Assembly (NCBI GenBank): GCA_016926925.1
Contig: JAFGNQ010000156.1
Span: 1-7,080, forward strand
Direction: 5' to 3'
Length of the DNA stretch: 7,080 bases
Source: Candidatus Aminicenantota bacterium
Lineage (GTDB): Bacteria; Acidobacteriota; Aminicenantia; Aminicenantales; Aminicenantaceae
The position numbers and the translations under genes are program-made. The notes below the pieces were generated by a model. The model was not told where the DNA came from and ran no database searches. It was given only the letters and a program-made list of their open reading frames with translations. Position 1 is the first letter of the stretch. Each line of letters opens with the position of its first letter. This document shows positions 1 to 5,592 of the stretch, piece after piece.

Positions 1-1
1 C

Positions 2-50
2 CGCCGACACTGATATAAAAAGAAGTTTCATTAATTTGTCGGCGTTTTTT
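2..50 (+). terminator. Possible intrinsic terminator for a plus-strand gene entering from the left
   Basis: CGCCGACA at 2-9 is the exact reverse complement of TGTCGGCG at 37-44, giving an 8-bp GC-rich stem, and six T residues follow at 45-50. That order (stem, then T-run) fits Rho-independent termination of plus-strand transcription, so it would serve a gene to the left that converges on hypF. The 27-nt AT-rich loop is longer than usual, which lowers confidence. On the minus strand the hairpin lies just beyond the hypF stop, but no T-run can be seen there because the window ends, so use by hypF cannot be judged. Confidence 0.4.
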
Positions 51-53
51 ACC

Positions 54-2444
54 CTACAAAATCCGGAGGGCATGGGCAATCTGACCGACCGATATGGATT
101 CGTCGTTGGGTGAGTAGCGGATGGGGCGAAGAACACGGAATCCTTTTCCTTGCAGCAGCCGGGTAGCTCTCTCGAGCAGTCTTTTATTCAAGAAGACTCC
201 TCCGATCAGCACAACTGTATCGATGTCATGCTCCCGCCGCATCCTCTCTGCCATTCCCAAAATCAAACGGGCCAGAGTGTTGTGGAATTTTGCCGAGATA
301 TGCGAAACAGGAATTTCCCTGTCCAGGTCCTTCAGAACAGATCTAATTGTAGGGGAAAAGCTGATTTGAAGAGGACCGCCCGGGTTTTCTTCAACGGAAA
401 ATGGGTAGCTTTTACGAATTCCGGATGCGGCAGCAGACTCCAGGCGCATCGGCGCCTCGGCTTCAAACTCCATCTCCGACGGCGCAATTCCTGATAGAAA
501 GGATACCGCATCGAACAACCTCCCGCAACTGGAAACAGGAGGGCTGTTGATTCCTTGGCGGATCATTTCGGTCACTCCCCGGATCCGTCTCTGTCCGACT
601 TTGGCCATGCTTTTGACCGAAGGGTAGTTGCGACCGAAAGTGTCGATCAGGTAGGATAATGCCATCCTCCAGGGTTGTTTGGCCGCCGCATCGCCGCCCG
701 GAAGCGGAATGTACTTGAAATGGGCTGCTCTCTCATAATTCTTGTAGTCGGCCAGAAGAAATTCCGCTCCCCAGGCTGTTCCGTCGTTACCGTAGCCGTA
801 TCCGTCAAAAGCCACTCCCAGCACCCTTTTTTGGGGCGAAACTCCATGTTCCAGCAGCGGTGCCAGCACATGCGCGAAGTGATGTTGTACCTGAATGTGC
901 CGAAGTCCCGATTTCCGGGCGTAGCGGGTCGTGTGAAAATCGGGATGCAGATCCGATACAATCGCTTCGGGCTTCAATTCAAAGAGTCGGACAAGGTGTT
1001 CGATGGTTTCTTCGAAATAGCGAAAGTTTTCGTATTCGTCCAAGTCGCCCAGGAATTGACTGGTTATTACATATCCGTTTTTGTAGATCGATATAGTATC
1101 TTTGAGCTCGCCTCCCAAAGCCAGGATATGCAGGGGCGATTCGAGCTCTTTGGGGACCTGCTGCGGATAGGGCACGTATCCCCGCGCCCGCCGGACAAAC
1201 AGAGGCTCTCCATCCACGACTTTCATCACGGAATCGTCGGCGCGCATGGCGATCGGCCGGTTGTGGTTCAGGATATAATCACAGAGCCGGTCTATGCCCT
1301 CCTCCACATCTTTCATAATGGGCGAATCCTTTTTGTTCGAGCTCGTGGCCACAATCAGGGGGATCTCTTCGAGCAGCAGATAATGCAGAGGCGTATAGGG
1401 AAGCATGAAGCCCATTTCATCGAGGTGAGGGGCGATGCCTCGAATATCCCTTTTTTTGCGGAGAAGAACGATCGGCCTCCGGGCCGAGAGGAGCTGCCCC
1501 TCCTCGTCCCGGTCGACCCACGCATATTTTTTTACGGTATCCAGGTCTTTCCCCATCAAGGCCAGGGGCTTTGTTTTGCGCTCTTTGATCCGGCGCAAGC
1601 GTTTCACGGCCTCGGAGTCGAACGGGTTGCAGACGAGGTGGAATCCGCCCAAGCCTTTAACGGCCAGGATTTTTCCTTTCCTTATCAGAGCCGCGGCCTT
1701 TGGAACGCCTCCTGTGATTTTTCTATGGGTTTTGGCGTTGATCAGGGTGATCTCCGGCCCGCAAACCGGACAGGCGACGGGCTGCGCATGGTACCTCCTG
1801 TCAAGGGGGTTTTCGTATTCGCGCCGGCAGTTCTCGCACATGATGAAGGAATCCATAGTGGTCATTTTTCGATCATAGGGGAGGGCGCGGACAATCGTGT
1901 ACCGGGGACCGCAGTCGGTGCAGTTGATAAAGGGGTAGCCGTACCTTCTGTCGGAAGGGTTCCTCATTTCCTTGAGGCAGTTCTCGCACAACGAAATATC
2001 GGGAGAGATGAAGACAAAACTCCCGCCCTCCTGGGATTTCTTGATTTGGAAGTCATCGCAGTCGAGAAATTTTGCCGGTGATATCCGGATATCGTCCACT
2101 TGGGCAAGGGGCGGTTTTTGTTTGTCGAAAGCATCGAAGAAATCTCGAAACTCCGGTTCCGATCTTTTTTCGAGATGGATGGCGACACCGAACCCGACGT
2201 TTTTGACCCAGCCGAAGTAGCCGAACTCTTTTGCCAGACGATAGACAAAAGGGCGGAATCCGACACCCTGGACGACACCGAACACGACGGCCTCGACCGC
2301 ACTGCCAATGTTTTTCTTCTTTGTTGCGGGTCCAGAGTTAGCCGTGGTTTTGGCTTCAGCACCGGATTCGGTTCCGCTTTTGCCTTTGATTCCAGTTCTT
2401 TTTTGGGGGGCCATGGTGGAATTATCGGGTCGCTTTTCTTCCAT
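54..2444 (-). CDS. hypF: Carbamoyltransferase HypF, [NiFe]-hydrogenase maturation
   Basis: HypF uses carbamoyl phosphate and ATP to make carbamoyl-adenylate and passes the carbamoyl group to the C-terminal cysteine of HypE, the source of the cyanide ligands of the [NiFe] centre; it acts in the cytoplasm. All domains are visible in the 796-residue product. An acylphosphatase domain spans about 50-137, with GVVQGVGFRPF and the expected catalytic Arg64 and Asn82. Two zinc-finger-like units follow, with Cys pairs 153/156, 175/178, 203/206 and 225/228. A YrdC-like domain covers about 247-430, and a Kae1-like domain about 438-796 carries HHFAH (521-525) and GGVFLN (748-753). The length is slightly above the usual 750 or so because of a 48-residue Lys/Thr/Ser/Gly/Ala-rich N-terminal extension. 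Met1 and Met11 are the only early ATG codons in frame. The ATG lies 5 nt after the queH stop with only a weak GAGA before it, suggesting coupled translation. No other hyp gene is in view. Stop codon is TAG at 56-54. Confidence 0.96.
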   Translation of the reverse strand: MEEKRPDNSTMAPQKRTGIKGKSGTESGAEAKTTANSGPATKKKNIGSAVEAVVFGVVQGVGFRPFVYRLAKEFGYFGWVKNVGFGVAIHLEKRSEPEFRDFFDAFDKQKPPLAQVDDIRISPAKFLDCDDFQIKKSQEGGSFVFISPDISLCENCLKEMRNPSDRRYGYPFINCTDCGPRYTIVRALPYDRKMTTMDSFIMCENCRREYENPLDRRYHAQPVACPVCGPEITLINAKTHRKITGGVPKAAALIRKGKILAVKGLGGFHLVCNPFDSEAVKRLRRIKERKTKPLALMGKDLDTVKKYAWVDRDEEGQLLSARRPIVLLRKKRDIRGIAPHLDEMGFMLPYTPLHYLLLEEIPLIVATSSNKKDSPIMKDVEEGIDRLCDYILNHNRPIAMRADDSVMKVVDGEPLFVRRARGYVPYPQQVPKELESPLHILALGGELKDTISIYKNGYVITSQFLGDLDEYENFRYFEETIEHLVRLFELKPEAIVSDLHPDFHTTRYARKSGLRHIQVQHHFAHVLAPLLEHGVSPQKRVLGVAFDGYGYGNDGTAWGAEFLLADYKNYERAAHFKYIPLPGGDAAAKQPWRMALSYLIDTFGRNYPSVKSMAKVGQRRIRGVTEMIRQGINSPPVSSCGRLFDAVSFLSGIAPSEMEFEAEAPMRLESAAASGIRKSYPFSVEENPGGPLQISFSPTIRSVLKDLDREIPVSHISAKFHNTLARLILGMAERMRREHDIDTVVLIGGVFLNKRLLERATRLLQGKGFRVLRPIRYSPNDESISVGQIAHALRIL

Positions 2445-2449
2445 TCTCG

Positions 2450-2986
2450 TCAGCGCATGGAATAGAGACAGCCGCAGTAGTTTTGCCGGTAGAGTCCGTG
2501 CTTTTTGCTCAATTCCACGCTTTTTTTAAATCCGTCCTTTTTCTTGAAGTCGGCTTCGAGGAAATAAATGCCGTATCTTTTGGAAAACATCCTTCCGATC
2601 CGGTTCAGGTCCGTGGCTTTTTTTAGCGGACTCAGGCTCATGACGGTAGTGAAGGCCTCGAATCCAATCTCTTGCGCCTTTCGGACTGTTCCGGCCAGTC
2701 TCAGGGCATAACACACATCGCACCTGCGGCCTTTTTCCGGCTCGTCCTTAAACCTTCGGGTGATCGACATCCAATACCGGCTGCTGTACTCGCCCTCTAT
2801 CAGATCGAAGTCAAGAATCCCGGCGACCTTGCGTGCCTCCTCTAGACGCAGCCTATATTCTGTTTCAGGATATATGTTGGGATTGTAAAAGTACCCGCTG
2901 ACATCAAAGTCCCGCTTTAGCACTTCCATGACATAGAGGGCATCGGGAGCACAGCAGATATGGACGAGCATCCTTTTCTTTTTCAT
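2450..2986 (-). CDS. queH: Epoxyqueuosine reductase QueH (former DUF208)
   Basis: QueH carries out the last step of queuosine synthesis, reducing epoxyqueuosine to queuosine at the wobble base of GUN-anticodon tRNAs; it is the non-homologous, cobalamin-independent counterpart of QueG. The 178-residue product has the family signatures in order: HICCAPDA near the N-terminus (Cys11, Cys12), NPNIYPETEY (35-44), GRRCDVC (Cys89, Cys92), the FTTVMSLSP stretch (112-120), and YRQNYCGC near the C-terminus (Cys171, Cys173). These cysteines are the expected iron-sulfur and metal ligands. The length is typical of a single-domain QueH. It is the first gene of a pair with hypF, 5 nt downstream. The start is ATG at 2986-2984; no alternative start codon lies just upstream in frame. 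Only AGG, 6 nt before the ATG, serves as a ribosome-binding match; a perfect AGGAGG exists but is 18 nt away. I saw no other queuosine genes here, and no preQ1 riboswitch in the leader. Confidence 0.95.
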   Translation of the reverse strand: MKKKRMLVHICCAPDALYVMEVLKRDFDVSGYFYNPNIYPETEYRLRLEEARKVAGILDFDLIEGEYSSRYWMSITRRFKDEPEKGRRCDVCYALRLAGTVRKAQEIGFEAFTTVMSLSPLKKATDLNRIGRMFSKRYGIYFLEADFKKKDGFKKSVELSKKHGLYRQNYCGCLYSMR

Positions 2987-3010
2987 TAGCGACCTGAATC
3001 CGAACCTCCT

Positions 3011-3039
3011 ATTTTAATCCGTTGCGGGCCTTTGGTCCA
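3011..3039 (-). promoter_or_regulatory. Candidate promoter of the queH-hypF operon
   Basis: Read on the minus strand, TGGACC (3039-3034, 4 of 6 to the -35 consensus) is followed after exactly 17 nt by TAAAAT (3016-3011, 5 of 6 to the -10 consensus). Transcription would start near 3004, leaving a leader of about 18 nt before the queH ATG. AGGAGG (3010-3005) follows the -10 directly and would then lie mostly outside the mRNA, which could explain why it sits too far from the ATG to act as a ribosome-binding site. The match is only moderate. Confidence 0.35.
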
Positions 3040-3126
3040 GACATGGCGCGAGAAAGTATGAATTCCCGTTTTTGCCATGATCTCAAATTCAACGATGAGA
3101 GTTAGATCTCGGCCTACGTTAGAGTC

Positions 3127-3155
3127 TTGACAAATGGGGCGGAAACACGGAAAAT
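3127..3155 (+). promoter_or_regulatory. Candidate sigma70-type promoter P1 of the coiled-coil gene
   Basis: A perfect TTGACA (3127-3132) is followed by a 17-nt spacer and GAAAAT (3150-3155, 4 of 6 to the -10 consensus, with the important first T missing). The start of transcription would fall near 3162, inside a 13-bp palindrome, and 17 nt before an in-frame ATG at 3179. This promoter would exclude the earlier ATG at 3134 as the true start, because that codon lies inside the promoter spacer. It competes with the TATAAT at 3209 as the main promoter. Confidence 0.4.
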
Positions 3156-3156
3156 G

Positions 3157-3169
3157 GTTGAAATTCAAC
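3157..3169. promoter_or_regulatory. 13-bp perfect palindrome, possible operator
   Basis: GTTGAAATTCAAC has two exact 6-bp arms around one central A. It covers the predicted transcription start of P1, a usual place for a repressor site. One side of it, AAATTCAAC, recurs at 3085-3093 in the same divergent region, 76 bp away, and could be a second half-site. I do not recognise the motif as belonging to a known regulator. A 13-bp palindrome in AT-rich DNA can occur by chance. Confidence 0.3.
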
Positions 3170-3208
3170 TTATTGATTATGAGAAAATTTTTCGCGAACC
3201 TGTTTTCT

Positions 3209-3214
3209 TATAAT
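3209..3214 (+). promoter_or_regulatory. Perfect -10 box (TATAAT) 6 nt before an in-frame ATG
   Basis: TATAAT at 3209-3214 is followed by GCCGCG and then ATG at 3221. A transcript driven by it would start at or within a base or two of this ATG, giving a leaderless mRNA. No good -35 element is seen at 16-18 nt upstream (only T/A-rich sequence), and there is no TG extension, so activity would depend on the -10 or on an activator. The hexamer falls inside the reading frame if translation starts further upstream, so it may be fortuitous. Confidence 0.35.
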
Positions 3215-3220
3215 GCCGCG

Positions 3221-4222
3221 ATGCAGGATTCGGGCGAGGGACTTCCTTATTGGCTCTTTTGGCTCCTTCTCGGTGTCATCGTTCTCCTGGTGTTTTTTAT
3301 TTTTCTTCGGGACAAGGAACTGCGTAAAAAACTGGATCATTTCTTTTTTCGTACCAAAAAAAGGCTGATCCGGCTGAGGCACCAGAGACGCCTTACCAAG
3401 GAGACTCACCGAAGGGAGCGATTGATCAGAGATCTCGGTCAAAAGGCTTGGGAGGAAAGGATCGATGTCGAAGGCGGCAAAGAAATTTTCGACGAGCTTA
3501 TTTCCGTCGAAGATAAGAAAAAGATTCTCGAGAACGAATTGGCACTTATCGAGTCGAAGATTACTTCGCTGAACACGAACCTGGATGAGCTTTCAAAAAA
3601 ACTCGATTCGAATCTGCAAAAGGTCGAGAAGGAAAAAAATCCCTGCGTTGAAAAGCTCCTGTCCATAAAGGAACGCCAGAAAAAGATTGCGGCCGAAGTT
3701 CTCCAGAAGAATAATGAGCTGGAAAGCGCGGCCAAAGAGATGAACGCCCTTAGCAAGGAATTACGGGAAATTCGGGAAAACAAATCCGGATCGGGCGAGA
3801 ATGAAAAGCTGAAGACGGCAAAAGCTAACCAAAAAAGAGATGCACTGACCGCGAAAAAGAACAGCCTCGATCAGGAGATCAAGAGCCTGGTAGAGGAAGA
3901 AGAGATTCTGGATAAACAGAGGAAGCAGCACGATAAGACGATCGACACATACGAGAAAGAGATTCATAAGATCGAGCAGGAGAAAAAGCAGCAGACAAAG
4001 GAACACCATAGAGAGATCAAGGAATGGGAGCGGAAGAAGGACAAGACCAGTGAAAAGATCGAAAAGATCGAAGGCGACAAAGAGCCCCTGTTCATGGTTT
4101 ATGGTGTGCTGACCGAGAAGGGAAGGGTCGATAACCGGATGCTCGAAATCCTCTACGCTCAGATCGACAGATCAAACGAACGCATCGAAGAGATCGAAAA
4201 ACAAATCAAAGCCCTCGATTAA
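3221..4222 (+). CDS. Membrane-anchored long coiled-coil protein of unknown function
   Basis: I do not recognise this protein. From the ATG at 3221 it has 333 residues: a short acidic N-terminus, one hydrophobic segment at about 8-29 (rich in Leu, Val, Phe, Trp), then a strongly basic stretch (30-70) that by the positive-inside rule puts the rest in the cytoplasm. Residues from about 66 to 285 are almost all Lys, Glu, Leu, Ile, Asn, Gln and Ser with heptad-like spacing, broken by a Gly/Ser-rich hinge (KSGSGENEK). That fits long helical hairpins or a coiled-coil rod. The last 46 residues begin with a less charged piece (LFMVYGVLTEKGRVDN) followed by a helix, possibly a small capping domain. It has a single cysteine and no enzymatic motif. 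Earlier in-frame ATGs are at 3134 (362 aa) and 3179 (347 aa); none has a Shine-Dalgarno sequence. I prefer 3221 because of the TATAAT just upstream and because the other starts add basic residues on the outer side of the membrane segment. It is divergent from queH and convergent with the carboxypeptidase gene. A scaffold or envelope-spacing role is only a guess. Confidence 0.85.
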   Translation: MQDSGEGLPYWLFWLLLGVIVLLVFFIFLRDKELRKKLDHFFFRTKKRLIRLRHQRRLTKETHRRERLIRDLGQKAWEERIDVEGGKEIFDELISVEDKKKILENELALIESKITSLNTNLDELSKKLDSNLQKVEKEKNPCVEKLLSIKERQKKIAAEVLQKNNELESAAKEMNALSKELREIRENKSGSGENEKLKTAKANQKRDALTAKKNSLDQEIKSLVEEEEILDKQRKQHDKTIDTYEKEIHKIEQEKKQQTKEHHREIKEWERKKDKTSEKIEKIEGDKEPLFMVYGVLTEKGRVDNRMLEILYAQIDRSNERIEEIEKQIKALD

Positions 4223-4228
4223 ACAACG

Positions 4229-4286
4229 TAAATATAGGGACACTATACTTATCTGGGACGAGATAAGTATAGTGTCCCTATATTTA
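4229..4286. repeat. Perfect 26-bp inverted repeat (REP-like hairpin) between convergent genes
   Basis: Bases 4229-4254 and 4261-4286 are exact reverse complements over all 26 positions, separated by the 6-nt loop GGGACG. The arm contains AGGGACACTATACTTATC, and the loop repeats the GGGAC of the arm. It begins 6 nt after the stop codon of the coiled-coil gene, and TTTA follows the right arm. It can act as a transcription terminator for that gene and possibly for both converging genes. Its perfection and its related neighbour (4301-4347) suggest a REP-type palindrome of the kind moved by Y1/RAYT transposases; that origin is inferred, since no transposase is in the window. Confidence 0.8.
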
Positions 4287-4300
4287 TTTATCTCGGCCTG

Positions 4301-4347
4301 GATAAGTCCCCATAATTCAGAGAAAAGTATGATCTCCCCTTTTTTTA
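4301..4347. repeat. Degenerate relative of the 26-bp repeat
   Basis: AGAAAAGTATGATCTCCCCT (4321-4340) aligns with AGATAAGTATAGTGTCCCT at 4261-4279, and GATAAGTCCCC (4301-4311) resembles the start of that arm. On the minus strand both elements share the order GGGA, then ATACTT, then TCT, then a second GGGAC. This copy is not a palindrome, and its T-rich end overlaps the TAA stop of the carboxypeptidase gene at 4347-4345. I read it as an older or half element of the same family; similarity by chance cannot be excluded without a genome-wide search. Confidence 0.4.
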
Positions 4348-5592
4348 TTTGCGGTTGTAAACAGCCCACTCTATGATGTAGGTCATTGCCGGGATGTTCT
4401 CGTTGACGATCGATTGGATGTCTTCTTCGGCATTGATGAAGGCTCCGAGGAACTGATCGACGGGAGGGAGTTCGATCGTAAAGGCCGGGATGCCTTTCTC
4501 TCCGAACGCCCAGTCGACCGTATCTCCGTTTGTCACATATAGGGCGCTTCCGCCGCGTCCGTAGCTGTAAATCCGGCCGTTTACAGCCTCCATCCTTGCC
4601 GCCATCTCCGCGGCCATTTCTTCGAATAGAGCGTCTCTGTCCGAAGGCTCCTCTTTGTACCCCCACGGGTAAAGGATCACTTGGGAATAGTTGTGGTAGC
4701 TGATCAATACCTGGAATTCATTGCGGTCGATCAGGTCCCGCACGGCCTGAGTTTCGGGTTCGGAAAACGGTCCTTTTCCCCTGTATACCTCCGAATAACT
4801 ATTCGGGCTCGAGCCCGCATCGTCCCATCCCCATTTGTAGCCGTAATTCCTGTTGGGATCCACGCCGAAGCTGCCGTCACCGTTATTGCGTGTGTTTTTC
4901 CTCCAATAGCGGTAAAAATGAATCGAATATTCGAGGCCGTCGGGGTTGACGATCGGCACGATCCAAACCTCACTTCGGTCGATGAGACTCCGGATGTGCA
5001 CATCGGAGGCGTAATTTTCAACGAGATGCCGGGCCACGAAGTACGGCACCTCCACAGATATCCATTCGCGGGCGTGATGACAGCCGAGGATCAGGACCTG
5101 GGCTTCCCCCTCTTCTTCGACCTGAACGTTATCGCTGATTTTCAGCGCATAAATATTGCGCATCTCCAGGCTGTCTCCGATGTCGTAGACTTTGGCGATG
5201 TGAGGATAGGACTCTTCAAGCGCAAGTAAATCCCGCTCGAGCTCGCCGTAAGAATGGAAGGCCCCGTTCCGCAGGGTTTGGACCGAGAGGACGTTCGGCT
5301 CCGGCGGCGGGAAGTTTCGGGTCTCATCCGTAAATAGAAGCTTTGCCCGACTCAGTTTCCTGAGGTCTTCCGGCGAGGCGACGATGTAAATTTTTCCCTC
5401 CCAGTCCATCAGGATATCCAGGCACAGACTCTTCAGAACAGCGGTGCTGCCTGCGTTTTTTTCGATACTGACGACGGTGCGGTTGACGCTGGGCCGGTTC
5501 CGGCCGCTTTCCGGGTCGAATTTACCGGCATCTAAAGAGGAGAGCAGCAGAATGGTTCCACAGAGAGATAAAAGAATTTTCGTTTTTTTCAT
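4345..5592 (-). CDS. Secreted M14-family zinc carboxypeptidase
   Basis: This protein should remove C-terminal residues from peptides outside the cytoplasm. It starts with a signal peptide (about 1-22, MKKTK then a Leu-rich core, possible cleavage after Ala22), followed by a propeptide-like segment (about 55-90) and the catalytic domain (about 113-415). In carboxypeptidase A terms, the zinc ligands are His173 and Glu176 (HAREWIS) and His300 (SYHNYSQ). Substrate-binding Arg is present at 175, 231 (YWRKN) and 248 (DPNRNYGYKWG). The tyrosine equivalent to Tyr248 is Tyr352, and the catalytic Glu is Glu374 (FTIELPP). The 9- and 13-residue spacings from Tyr352 to Trp361 and on to Glu374 match carboxypeptidase A exactly. 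The position equivalent to Ile255 is Val359, which favours hydrophobic C-terminal residues. All expected residues are intact, so it is probably active. Its ATG overlaps the stop of the upstream barrel gene (ATGA), with no clear Shine-Dalgarno sequence, pointing to translational coupling. It is not a lipoprotein: the residue before Cys11 is Leu. Confidence 0.95.
   Translation of the reverse strand: MKKTKILLSLCGTILLLSSLDAGKFDPESGRNRPSVNRTVVSIEKNAGSTAVLKSLCLDILMDWEGKIYIVASPEDLRKLSRAKLLFTDETRNFPPPEPNVLSVQTLRNGAFHSYGELERDLLALEESYPHIAKVYDIGDSLEMRNIYALKISDNVQVEEEGEAQVLILGCHHAREWISVEVPYFVARHLVENYASDVHIRSLIDRSEVWIVPIVNPDGLEYSIHFYRYWRKNTRNNGDGSFGVDPNRNYGYKWGWDDAGSSPNSYSEVYRGKGPFSEPETQAVRDLIDRNEFQVLISYHNYSQVILYPWGYKEEPSDRDALFEEMAAEMAARMEAVNGRIYSYGRGGSALYVTNGDTVDWAFGEKGIPAFTIELPPVDQFLGAFINAEEDIQSIVNENIPAMTYIIEWAVYNRK

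Noticed and set aside
675..2081. 468-codon open frame on the plus strand opposite hypF
   Set aside because: It lies wholly antisense to a clear, full-length HypF, its translation resembles no family, and long antisense frames are common opposite GC-rich genes.
2986..3168. 60-codon minus-strand frame ending at the queH ATG (TAATG)
   Set aside because: No ribosome-binding site, no recognisable sequence, and it overlaps the candidate promoters; the stop/start contact is probably chance.
2987..3180. preQ1 riboswitch in front of queH
   Set aside because: I looked for the short stem with the A-rich tail of preQ1-I and saw neither; queH acts after preQ1 and need not be controlled by it.
4345..5592. 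Loss of the catalytic tyrosine in the M14 peptidase (Phe363 in DWAFG)
   Set aside because: Counting from the catalytic Glu374 shows that the equivalent of Tyr248 is Tyr352, which is present; Phe363 aligns with a non-catalytic position.
4345..5592. Lipoprotein signal in the carboxypeptidase (Cys11)
   Set aside because: The residues before Cys11 are Leu-Ser-Leu, which lacks the small residue required directly before a lipobox cysteine.
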